Shown in pieces: positions 1 to 5,921 of a stretch of 5,940 bases of DNA. How positions within the stretch are numbered: the stretch's first letter is position 1; each line of letters begins with the position of its first letter. Source of the stretch: Desulfobacteraceae bacterium (GTDB taxonomy: Bacteria; Desulfobacterota; Desulfobacteria; Desulfobacterales; Desulfosarcinaceae); the NCBI GenBank assembly GCA_027031325.1, contig JALVRI010000211.1, forward strand, positions 1 through 5,940, in the 5' to 3' direction. Below the pieces are notes generated by a model, which was not told the origin of the DNA, searched no databases, and saw only the letters and a list, made by a program, of their open reading frames with translations. A program made the translations under genes and the position numbers.

Positions 1-126
1 ATCCAAGCCAACGCCCGTCGCCAGGTGGACCTGGTTTTTGCCGCCATTTTATGGCTTTCGTTGATGGGGGTGGGGCTTTGGGGGCTGGTGGGCCTGCTGG
101 AAAGACATTGGGTTTATTGGAAATAG
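1..126 (+). CDS. ABC-transporter permease, C-terminal end (ThiX-like), cut by window edge
   Basis: Only the last 41 codons are in the window; the reading frame is open from base 1 and stops at TAG 124-126. The peptide has a short polar start (NARRQVD), then a hydrophobic stretch (LVFAAILWLSLMGVGLWGLV), then LLERHWVYWK. This is the usual end of BPD_transp_1-type permeases of the SsuC/TauC/ThiX group: a last membrane helix followed by a short basic/aromatic cytoplasmic tail. The gene directly downstream, 50 bases away on the same strand, encodes a ThiY-type binding protein, so a ThiX-like permease is the likeliest identity. The fragment alone cannot separate ThiX from other nitrate/taurine/pyrimidine-family permeases. 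The ATP-binding subunit (ThiZ) is not visible and may lie upstream. Confidence 0.72.
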   Translation: MQANARRQVDLVFAAILWLSLMGVGLWGLVGLLERHWVYWK

Positions 127-162
127 TCAAACCGGGGCGCCGAACCTGCGCTCGGTTCAAAG

Positions 163-169
163 AAAGGAG
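163..169 (+). promoter_or_regulatory. Ribosome binding site that fixes the thiY-like start
   Basis: AAAGGAG lies 7 bases before ATG 177. The same frame is open back to an ATG at 51, but that start lies inside the permease gene, has no such site, and would put 42 unrelated residues before a clear signal peptide. The internal ATG at 177 is therefore preferred. Confidence 0.75.
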
Positions 170-176
170 CAGCCCG

Positions 177-1118
177 ATGCGGAAAACTTTTTTACGGATG
201 ATTTGCTTTTCCCTGATCCTGGTCCTGGCAGGCACGGCCCGGGCCGGCCAACGCCTGTCGCTGATGCTGGACTGGTTTCCCAATGTGGATCACCTGCCGA
301 TCTACCTTGCCAGGGACCAGGGAATGTTCAAGGCTGCCGGGCTGGAACTTGATATCCTCAGCCCCTCCGAGAGCACTGACGGCTTGAAACTGGTGGCGGC
401 CGGCAAGGTCGATCTGGCCGTTTCCTACCAGCCCCAGACCATAATGGCTGCGGCCCGGGGGCTTGAGGTCAGGGCAGTCGGCCGCCTGGTGGGTCACCCT
501 TTGACAACGATTCTGTTTCTCAAGGACAAGGGCATCGAAAAGCCGTCTGACCTGGACGGGAAAAGGATCGGGTACACGGTTGCCGGCCTGATGGATGTCC
601 TCCTGGAGGCTTTTGCCAGGCTTAACGGAATCTACCGCTACCGCCCGGTAAATGTCGGTTTCGCCATCGCCCAGTCCCTGGCCTCAGGCAAGGTGGATGC
701 GGTCATGGGAGGCTTCAAGACCTACGAAACGGTTACCATGGCGGCCAAGGGCATCCAAACCGCCTATTTCGAGCTGGAGAAATACGGTATTCCGGATTAC
801 GATGAACTGGTTTTTGTCTCCAGCGCCAAGGTCCTGGCCGTAAAAGCCCGGGCCGTATCGGTTTTCGTGAATGCCATCCGGGAAGCCATCGCCAAGGTCA
901 GGGCGAATCCGGATCAGGCCCTGGCGGCCTATTTCCGGCAATTACCGGATGCCGACCGCAAAATTGAAAGTGCCGCCTTCCGTTTGACCCTGCCTTACTA
1001 CGCTGAAGACCAGTTCCTGGAAGAGTCGCGCTGGCAGCGTTTTGCCGATTTTGCCCGCGCAAACGGGCTGATCGATGTCGTGCCCCAGGTTTCCAGGGTG
1101 CTTTGGCAGGGACCATGA
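177..1118 (+). CDS. ThiY-like periplasmic substrate-binding protein (NMT1/THI5-like), 313 aa
   Basis: Likely captures a thiamine pyrimidine precursor (formylaminopyrimidine/HMP type) in the periplasm for an ABC importer. Seen: an N-terminal signal peptide (MRKTFLR, a hydrophobic core, then AGTARA with probable cleavage after residue 23). The mature protein opens with the NMT1/THI5-family signature LDWFPNVDHLPIYLARDQGMF (residues 31-51), then DLAVSYQPQTIMAAARG, a second-lobe opening (KPSDLDGKRIGYTV) and a final helical region. About 310 aa is normal for this family. There is no lipobox, so it is probably a free periplasmic protein. The eukaryotic THI5 Cys cluster is absent, as expected for bacterial binding proteins. 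It follows a permease fragment by 50 bases, probably in one operon, and faces thiE tail to tail, which supports the thiamine link. The exact ligand is inferred; related proteins bind other pyrimidines, riboflavin or sulfonates. Confidence 0.82.
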   Translation: MRKTFLRMICFSLILVLAGTARAGQRLSLMLDWFPNVDHLPIYLARDQGMFKAAGLELDILSPSESTDGLKLVAAGKVDLAVSYQPQTIMAAARGLEVRAVGRLVGHPLTTILFLKDKGIEKPSDLDGKRIGYTVAGLMDVLLEAFARLNGIYRYRPVNVGFAIAQSLASGKVDAVMGGFKTYETVTMAAKGIQTAYFELEKYGIPDYDELVFVSSAKVLAVKARAVSVFVNAIREAIAKVRANPDQALAAYFRQLPDADRKIESAAFRLTLPYYAEDQFLEESRWQRFADFARANGLIDVVPQVSRVLWQGP

Positions 1119-1130
1119 CCTGGCAGGTTG

Positions 1131-1219
1131 TTGGACCCGGATTATGCACTTCAAATGCCTTTGTCCGCCCTCCGCCTCGCATCTTCGGCAAACTCGCCAG
1201 CTGCAAAATCCGGGTTGAA
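1131..1219. repeat. Imperfect inverted repeat, 18-base arms (MITE-like or structured RNA candidate)
   Basis: The arm at 1131-1148 (TTGGACCCGGATTATGCA) pairs with 1202-1219 (TGCAAAATCCGGGTTGAA) at 15 of 18 positions. This includes an unbroken 9-base run (ACCCGGATT with AATCCGGGT) and a 4-base run (TGCA). Inside it a second stem is possible: TTTG 1160-1163 and CCG 1165-1167 with CGGCAAA 1186-1192, one base bulged. The nesting suggests a cruciform, a structured transcript end, or terminal repeats of a miniature element. No clean target-site duplication was found next to the arms. Confidence 0.6.
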
Positions 1220-1272
1220 AAACGTCATGAACGCGCAGGCCAGGCAAGCCGAAATCCGGCCCAAAAGCACGG

Positions 1273-1287
1273 TTTATTGGTAATAAA
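1273..1287. repeat. Small perfect A+T hairpin
   Basis: TTTATT, a 3-base loop GGT, then AATAAA: a perfect 6-bp stem. It stands out as A+T-rich in a G+C-rich region and sits in the gap between the convergent genes. It is too weak a stem for an intrinsic terminator and has no following T-run. It may be part of the proposed dispersed element. Confidence 0.4.
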
Positions 1288-1362
1288 TGAGCATTTTGAG
1301 CAGGATTTCAACGCCCTCTGGCCCAAGCGTAATAGTTTTCCGCCTGCTAGACCGGGCGGCTG

Positions 1363-2016
1363 TCAGCCGGAACCCAGGCCGAGGGCCCGCGCCAGATCCC
1401 GGGCCCTTGCGGCCGGGTCGCCGGCACGGGTAATGTAACTGATGACCGCTACCCCGGCCGCCGCCTGCCGGATGCATTCGGCGGCCCTGGCGGCGGTTAT
1501 ACCGCCGATGGCAACCACCGGAAGGGGTGAAGCGGCGGTCATCTGCGCCAATCCTTCCAGGCCCCGGACCGGTTTGGCATCGGCCTTGGTGGCGGTGGCA
1601 AAAACCGGTCCGCTGCCGATATAATCACATGGTCCAAGGTCGCTTTCGGCAAGCTCTTCAAGGTCGGATACGGACAGGCCCACGATGGCCTGAGGCCCGA
1701 GGATGGAGCGTGCCAGGCCGGGCGGGCAATCATCTTGGCCCAGGTGGACCCCGTCGGCAGCGACGGCTTTTGCCAGCAGGACATGGTCGTTGACCAAAAA
1801 CAAGGCTCCTGCCCGGCGGCAGAGCTTGGCGATGGTGCAGACCTGGTCCCAGTCGGTCAGGCTGAAGGCCTTGTTGCGGTACTGAACGGCGGTTGCCCCG
1901 GCTGCCAGGACTGTTTTGACCTGCTCGATAGGGTCAGGACTGCCGGGTTCATGGTCGGTGATAAAGTAATAGCGTAACCTGGACTTAAGTTCCCGGCTGC
2001 CGGGCGGTCGGATCAT
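1363..2016 (-). CDS. thiE: Thiamine-phosphate synthase, 217 aa
   Basis: Joins HMP pyrophosphate to thiazole phosphate to make thiamine monophosphate in the cytoplasm. It has the full set of ThiE motifs in order: YYFITD (16-21), VQYRNK (44-49, pyrophosphate-binding Arg/Lys), LVNDHVLLA (74-82, Mg-binding Asp77), GVHLGQDD (89-96, Mg-binding Asp), GLS (113-115), DYIGSGPVFATATK (131-144) and VVAIGGIT (167-174), with VISYI near the phosphate-binding end. About 215 aa is the normal length. The frame is open upstream to 2376, but that extension lies antiphase inside the HD-domain gene. The start at 2016 follows a GGGAG site and forms an ATGA overlap with the HD stop codon, so translational coupling is likely. 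TenI-type paralogues exist, but the complete Mg and phosphate motifs argue for a true ThiE. Confidence 0.93.
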   Translation of the reverse strand: MIRPPGSRELKSRLRYYFITDHEPGSPDPIEQVKTVLAAGATAVQYRNKAFSLTDWDQVCTIAKLCRRAGALFLVNDHVLLAKAVAADGVHLGQDDCPPGLARSILGPQAIVGLSVSDLEELAESDLGPCDYIGSGPVFATATKADAKPVRGLEGLAQMTAASPLPVVAIGGITAARAAECIRQAAAGVAVISYITRAGDPAARARDLARALGLGSG

Positions 2017-2597
2017 GGGACACTCCCTGCAGGCTCGGCCGGCCCGCCGAAAAGCCGGTGCCAGGCCAGGAAGCGTTCCACCTTGTCGTCTCCCCAACGC
2101 CTCAGGCCGGCAACGACACCGTCCAGGGATTTTTCCAGCAGCCGACCGTTGTTCTTGGAAAAAAACTTGTCTGCGTAGCAGATGATTTGTTCTTCCAGGC
2201 TTTGGGGGAGCATGTCCGTCGGCGGCAAGGGAAGGTTGCGTTCTTTTATCTCCCTGGCCGTCAAACCTACCCCCACGTGGGTGCGGCAAACGCGGGCATG
2301 TCCGGCCAGGCCCCTTGCTTCCAGCATCCTTGCCCCCATTTCGCCATGGCAAACATACGGCAGGCTGCCGTGGCATCCAAGTTCAGGGGTTGCCGTCTTG
2401 ATGATGCCGATATCGTGCAACAAGGCGGCCTGGGCGATGAATTCGACCCTGTCTGCCGGCAGCCCGAGCCTCCTGGCTACGGCCACGGCCTTGTCCCGCA
2501 CCTGGATCCCGTGGCCCAGGATGATGGCATGGGCCTGGCTGTGGGGCCGGCAAAAACTTTCGAGAACAGCTATGGGGTCCATGGTATCGCCGGCCAT
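2013..2597 (-). CDS. HD/HDIG-domain phosphohydrolase, 194 aa, substrate unknown
   Basis: A small soluble protein made almost wholly of an HD domain. Metal-site residues are visible in order: His29 (GHGIQV), His61-Asp62 in ALLHDIGI, His84 (CHGEMGARML), His107 (RTHVGVGL) and Asp143 (YADKFFSK). The HDIG variant and the extra His residues suit a metal-dependent phosphohydrolase, possibly dinuclear; the substrate cannot be read from sequence. There is no signal peptide or membrane segment. The start at 2597 is chosen for the GAGGAA site 5 bases upstream; a second ATG at 2582 (MDPIAVLES) has none. It begins 6 bases after prfB and overlaps thiE by 4 bases, so it belongs to the same transcript. Its function need not match either neighbour. 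Confidence 0.87.
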   Translation of the reverse strand: MAGDTMDPIAVLESFCRPHSQAHAIILGHGIQVRDKAVAVARRLGLPADRVEFIAQAALLHDIGIIKTATPELGCHGSLPYVCHGEMGARMLEARGLAGHARVCRTHVGVGLTAREIKERNLPLPPTDMLPQSLEEQIICYADKFFSKNNGRLLEKSLDGVVAGLRRWGDDKVERFLAWHRLFGGPAEPAGSVP

Positions 2598-2603
2598 GTT
2601 TCC

Positions 2604-3702
2604 TCAGCTTTTGCCTGTAAGCAGGACGGCTTCGATGAAGGGATCGATTTCGCCGTCCAGGACACTTCCCACGTTGCCGATTTCCATGTTTGTGCGGTGG
2701 TCCTTGACCATCTGGTAGGGGTGCAGGACGTAGGAGCGGATCTGGCTGCCCCAGGCGATTTCGTCCTTGCTTTCATGAAGCTGCTGCATCTTGGCTTCCT
2801 GCTTGCGTTTTTCAAGCTGGTACAAGCGCGCCCTGAGAACCTTCATGGCCAGGTCCTTGTTGCGGTGTTGGGATTTTTCCTGCTGGCACTGGACCACGAT
2901 CCCTGTGGGCAAGTGGGTGATGCGCACGGCGCTGGAGGTCTTGTTGACGTGCTGGCCGCCGGCGCCGCTGGCCCGGAAAACGTCGATCCTGAGATCCTTT
3001 TCGTCTATGTCGACCACGATCTGGTTGTCCAGCTCGGGGTAGACGAAAACCGAGGCAAACGAGGTATGTCGTTTGCCGCTGGCGTTGAAAGGCGAAATCC
3101 TGACCAGGCGGTGGACGCCGCTTTCGGTTTTCAGGTAGCCGTAGGCATACGGGCCCTTGGCGGTGAAGGTGACGCTCTTGATGCCGGCCTCGTCGCCTGG
3201 TTGAAGGTCGATTATCTCCGAGGAGAAACCACGCCTTTCGATCCAGCGGCTGTACATCCGAAAGAGCATCTCGGCCCAATCCTGGGCTTCGGTACCGCCG
3301 GCGCCGGCGTTTATCGATACGATGGCGTTGCTGGAATCCTGGTCGCCGTCGAGCATCAGGTCGACAGAAAGTTTCTGTATCTTTTTGTCCAGGTTTTTGA
3401 CCTGCTTGCGTACCTCGTCCAGGGTTTCGTCGTCGGACTCTTCCACGGCCAGGTCCAGCAACACGCCGCAATCTTCCAGTTCCTTGCTCAATTCGGCAAA
3501 GGTTTCGATCCGGCCGGCCAGCAGGGTTCGTTCCTTTAGGATCTCCTTGTTCTGTTCAGGATTGTTCCAGAAGTCCTCGGCGGCTATCTGTTTTTCAATC
3601 TTATCGAGTCGTTCACGCTTGCCGGCAAGGTCAAAGACAGTCCTCGAGCTGTAAGAGCTTGGCCTGCAAATCCCGAATGGTTTGTTTGATTTCAAAAGGC
3701 AT
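2604..3702 (-). CDS. prfB: Peptide chain release factor 2, 365 aa, made through a +1 programmed frameshift
   Basis: Releases finished peptides at UGA and UAA codons. Translation starts at ATG 3702 behind a strong AGGAGGTG site, reads 23 codons (MPFEIKQTIRDLQAKLLQL..CL), meets an in-frame TGA at 3631-3633 and shifts +1 on CTT-TGA-C to continue as DLAGKRERLDK to the stop at 2604. The fused product is 365 aa, the same length as E. coli RF2. Domains: N-terminal helical region with NAGAGGTEAQDWAEML, the tripeptide anticodon SPF at 203-205 (UGA/UAA specificity), and the catalytic loop SGAGGQHVNKTSSAVRITH with GGQ at 248-250. Adjacent to lnt upstream and the HD gene 6 bases downstream. Reading only the body frame gives a false 388-aa protein from ATG 3770, with a Pro/Lys-rich leader unlike RF2. 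Confidence 0.95.
3630..3645 (-). promoter_or_regulatory. RF2 programmed +1 frameshift site with internal Shine-Dalgarno-like motif
   Basis: On the minus strand the site reads GAGGACTGTCTTTGAC. CTT TGA C is the conserved RF2 recoding heptamer: scarce RF2 pauses termination at UGA, the CUU-decoding tRNA slips onto UUU, and reading resumes at GAC, so RF2 limits its own synthesis. The stimulatory Shine-Dalgarno-like GAGG sits 5 bases before CTT. In E. coli the motif is AGGGGG, 3 bases before CTT, so this one looks weaker and slightly further away. Confidence 0.92.
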
Positions 3703-3706
3703 TGGG

Positions 3707-3714
3707 CACCTCCT
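3707..3714 (-). promoter_or_regulatory. Strong ribosome binding site of prfB (zero-frame start)
   Basis: AGGAGGTG on the minus strand, 4 bases before ATG 3702. It decides for the short zero-frame RF2 start over the longer frame that opens at 3770, which has only a weak AGGATGAG in front. Confidence 0.85.
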
Positions 3715-3740
3715 GGCAGTGCTTGGATTCTTTTTTTGCC

Positions 3741-3760
3741 CGGCGGCTTGGAAGCCGCCG
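3741..3760. repeat. Perfect 9-bp palindrome in the lnt-prfB gap
   Basis: CGGCGGCTT, then GG, then AAGCCGCCG on the plus strand: a perfect inverted repeat in the 90-base space between lnt and prfB. The minus-strand transcript would carry this strong G+C stem, then GGC and seven A residues (complement of T-run 3731-3737), about 40 bases before the prfB ribosome binding site. The homopolymer is on the wrong strand for an intrinsic terminator of the lnt-prfB transcript. It could be a transcript-processing or pausing structure, or a protein binding site. Confidence 0.6.
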
Positions 3761-3792
3761 CAGGGGTCATAACTCATCCTGGCCGTTGACTC

Positions 3793-5388
3793 TCAATTGA
3801 GGTGGCCTTTACCGTTACGGGCTGGTCTCCACCTTTTTTGAAAGCCGACGATTGCGGGCATAATTGCTCCTGCAACCGTGATTGTCAAACAGATAATGGC
3901 GAACCAATCGCCCCAGCCGGTGTAAAGGGTTTTAATGTTGAGCAGCTTCACCGGCCGGCACAATACCTTGGCGCTGAAAAGGCCGGTCGTGGCCTGGATC
4001 CGGCCGGCCGGATCGATAAAACCGCTGATACCGGTATTGGCGGCTCTTACCAGTGACCTGCGGGTTTCGATGGCCCTGAAGACAGCCATCGAAAAGTGTT
4101 GGAAGGCGGCGCTGGTGGTCCCGAACCAGGCGTCGTTGGTCAGGTTGACCAGAATGCGGGCCCCCTTGGACACCGCGGCCCGGGCAAGGCCGGGGAAGAT
4201 CACCTCGTAGCAGATCTGCACCCCGATGGGGCCCTTGTCCCAGTTGAGGATCGAACCCTTTGTCCCGGGTCGGAAATTGCCTACCTGGGCCACCAGGGTG
4301 TCGATGAAAGGAAGCCATCTTTTAAAGGGCACGTATTCCCCGAAAGGCACCAGGTGGACCTTGTCGTAGGTTCCGGTGACATGGGCGTCTTTGTCCAGCA
4401 GGTAGGCGCGGTTGAAAAGAACCTGGCGGCCGTTTTCCTTTTTACGGGCCGGGCTGCCGATTAAATAGGCGGACTTTGTCTCGGTGATGGTCCGGGCGAC
4501 CAGGCGGGTCAGGGCGCGGTCTTCCCCGAAGAAAAAAGGCGTGGCCGTTTCCGGCCAGACGATCAGCTCCGGGTGGGATCGGGCCGCAACCCGTGAAAGG
4601 TCCCGGTACTTGACCGTTGTCAGGACCTGGAAGCGGGGATCCCACTTGACGGCCTGGTCCACGTTGCCCTGGACGATAGCAACCGAAACGGCCGGCGATT
4701 TTTCCATGGCCCTGTCGGTTGCGGCCATGCGCAAATCGCCGTAGACCAGCAAGGCGGCGGTCAAAAGGACCAGGGTTGCCAAGCCGGTTATCGCCTGGCG
4801 GGCGGTCGGTATTGCCCCCTGCCAGGGCAGTTCGGACCAGTGCAGCAAGGCGATCGCCATGGCCGTGTTGGCAAACAGCAGGAGGGCCGATATCCCATAG
4901 ACCCCCACCAGGTCGGCCACCTGGATGAGGTGCAGGAAGCGGTATTGGCTGTAACCTGCAAGTTCCCAGGGAAAGCCGCTGAAAACTTTCGCCCGCAGGT
5001 ATTCCATGGCCACCCATGTCACCGGGGCCAGCCATAATGCCTGCAAAGGGCTTCTGGCAAGCCGGACCAGGCAGGCGCAAAAAAGAGCCGGGAAAACGGC
5101 CAGGTAGATAGCCAGCAGGACCAGCACAACGGCCGCCGCGGCCCAGGGCAGGCCCCCGTAGGTGTGCATGCTATGAATCACCCAGTAGACCAGGGTCAGG
5201 AAATGGGCGCCGCCGCAGGCCAGGCCCAGCAGGAAGGCGCTTTTGGTATCCGCCCGGCGCAAAGCCAGGACAAGGGGAATCAATGCCAGCCAGGCCAGCC
5301 AGGCCTGTTCGAATTTTGGAAAAGCCGCCGTAAGCAGGAGGCCTGATCCGGCGGCAAGCATGAATCTTGAAAGTCGACTTTTTCCCAT
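3793..5388 (-). CDS. lnt: Apolipoprotein N-acyltransferase, 531 aa
   Basis: Adds the third acyl chain to the N-terminal Cys of lipoproteins, acting in the inner membrane with its active site on the periplasmic side. Seen: an N-terminal half of hydrophobic helices (about residues 8-220, with the family motif FPWELAGYSQY at 139-149), then a nitrilase-like domain from AIVQGNVDQ with the catalytic triad Glu280 (VWPETATPF), Lys343 (YDKVHLVPFGEYVPF) and Cys393 (VQICYE), and the conserved NLTNDAWFG...QH...RAIETRRSLVRAANTGISG block. A last membrane helix (FAIICLTITVAGAIM) and a basic tail close the protein, as usual. Start: ATG 5388 gives MGKSRLSRF; a TTG at 5400 in the same frame would add four residues. 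Neither has a good ribosome binding site, so the start is uncertain by this much. prfB follows 90 bases later. Confidence 0.94.
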   Translation of the reverse strand: MGKSRLSRFMLAAGSGLLLTAAFPKFEQAWLAWLALIPLVLALRRADTKSAFLLGLACGGAHFLTLVYWVIHSMHTYGGLPWAAAAVVLVLLAIYLAVFPALFCACLVRLARSPLQALWLAPVTWVAMEYLRAKVFSGFPWELAGYSQYRFLHLIQVADLVGVYGISALLLFANTAMAIALLHWSELPWQGAIPTARQAITGLATLVLLTAALLVYGDLRMAATDRAMEKSPAVSVAIVQGNVDQAVKWDPRFQVLTTVKYRDLSRVAARSHPELIVWPETATPFFFGEDRALTRLVARTITETKSAYLIGSPARKKENGRQVLFNRAYLLDKDAHVTGTYDKVHLVPFGEYVPFKRWLPFIDTLVAQVGNFRPGTKGSILNWDKGPIGVQICYEVIFPGLARAAVSKGARILVNLTNDAWFGTTSAAFQHFSMAVFRAIETRRSLVRAANTGISGFIDPAGRIQATTGLFSAKVLCRPVKLLNIKTLYTGWGDWFAIICLTITVAGAIMPAIVGFQKRWRPARNGKGHLN

Positions 5389-5531
5389 CTGCAATGACAA
5401 TCTGGTCCGCCTACGGTTTTCCGGTGAATTTCAGGACGCCTCAAAACGCAAAAACCAATAGCACGGCCGAATCGAAAATGGAACCGTAACCGGGATTTGC
5501 GGAAGCAAGAAGGCAAGTACCCTGGAAGGGC
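5389..5531. other. Gap between receiver gene and lnt, nothing firm seen
   Basis: This 143-base space on the minus strand should hold the end of the receiver transcript and the promoter and leader of lnt. I see only a 4-bp CCCT/AGGG stem near 5520-5530 without a T-run, and no clear pair of -35 and -10 boxes. It is less G+C-rich in its middle part (about 5435-5480). No small gene with a ribosome binding site was found. Confidence 0.4.
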
Positions 5532-5921
5532 TCAGTCGTCTTGGCCTACGACGAATTTCTGGACCAGGTCGAACAGATCCTGGATTCCGAAGGGCTTGGC
5601 CAGAAAGGCGTCCGCCCCCAGCCGGGCAGCCTGGCTTTCGTCCTGGGGCCGGTCCGACATGAGAACGAAGACCGTCTCGGGGTGCTGTTTCTTGACGTTT
5701 TGCATTAGCTCGAAGCCGCTTATGTCCGGCAGGACGGCTTCTGCCAGTACCAGGTCGGGCTGCTTGGCCGTGGCCAGTTGTTCGGTCAACTGGCTGCCTC
5801 GCTCAAAGCCTTTGACCTCGCGGTTGACACAGTACATCAACACGTTGACGACGAATTCACGTGTCAGGCGATCGTGCTCCACCACCGTGATTTTGACGTT
5901 CTCTTTGATGGTATTCCTCAC
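5532..5921 (-). CDS. Single-domain response-regulator-like receiver protein with degenerate active site
   Basis: About 129 aa forming one CheY-like receiver (REC) domain with no output domain. The fold is clear: VKITVVEHDRLTREFV (strand 1), PDLVLAEAVLPDISGFEL (strand 3 and loop), VFVLMSDRPQ (strand 4 with Ser89), GADAFLAKPF (strand 5 with invariant Lys109). Two key positions differ from the norm: the phospho-acceptor Asp is Glu61 (codon GAA at 5739-5741), and the acidic pair is Glu15-His16 instead of Asp/Glu-Asp. Phosphorylation in the usual way is doubtful; it may work as a constitutively 'on' or phosphate-independent protein. The start used is GTG 5921, but no ribosome binding site precedes it and the frame stays open to the window edge, so the true start may lie outside. 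It is followed by lnt after 143 bases; no histidine kinase is in view. Confidence 0.85.
   Translation of the reverse strand: MRNTIKENVKITVVEHDRLTREFVVNVLMYCVNREVKGFERGSQLTEQLATAKQPDLVLAEAVLPDISGFELMQNVKKQHPETVFVLMSDRPQDESQAARLGADAFLAKPFGIQDLFDLVQKFVVGQDD

Larger units (their letters stand above)
1119..1362. other. Non-coding gap between convergent genes, probable dispersed repeat element
   Basis: This 244-base stretch separates the ends of the thiY-like gene and thiE. I see no credible gene and no stem followed by a T-run in either direction. It holds an imperfect inverted repeat (1131-1219), a perfect TTTATT-GGT-AATAAA hairpin (1273-1287), and a short palindrome over the thiE stop codon (1357-1369). 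On the minus strand, 1151-1276 reads without a stop in one frame and ends in a run rich in Ala, Arg, Asp and Glu (core FAEDARRRADKGI). My memory is that this translation recurs as the tail of many short hypothetical proteins in Desulfobacterota, which would point to a dispersed intergenic repeat; I cannot check that here. Confidence 0.5.

Noticed and set aside
1..176. TPP riboswitch controlling the ThiY-like gene
   Set aside because: The region is the end of a permease gene and a 50-base spacer. The conserved CTGAGA and CTGATC-type segments of the THI element are not present here or elsewhere in the window.
1151..1228. 25-codon minus-strand frame (start ATG 1228) within the inverted repeat
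   Set aside because: Its sequence is explained by the repeat element and it has no ribosome binding site. Kept only as a marker for recognising copies of the repeat.
1103..1438. 111-codon plus-strand open frame across the intergenic element into thiE
   Set aside because: It starts inside the end of the thiY-like gene, crosses the inverted repeat and runs antisense into thiE. It has no ribosome binding site and no recognisable domain.
2017..2376. N-terminal extension of thiE by 120 codons
   Set aside because: The extension overlaps the HD-domain gene in another frame. The ATGA junction with its GGGAG site gives a normal-length ThiE.
2058..3539. 493-codon open frame on the plus strand antisense to prfB and the HD gene
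   Set aside because: It lies wholly opposite two genes with clear family motifs. The translation shows no known motif and has the look of an antisense shadow in G+C-rich DNA.
3731..3760. Palindrome plus T-run as an intrinsic terminator of lnt
   Set aside because: The T-run is on the wrong side: the lnt-strand transcript has A residues after the stem.
4442..5080. 212-codon minus-strand open frame inside lnt
   Set aside because: Out of frame with lnt, whose membrane helices and nitrilase motifs run through the region. The product is rich in Gly, Pro and Arg, as expected for an off-frame reading.
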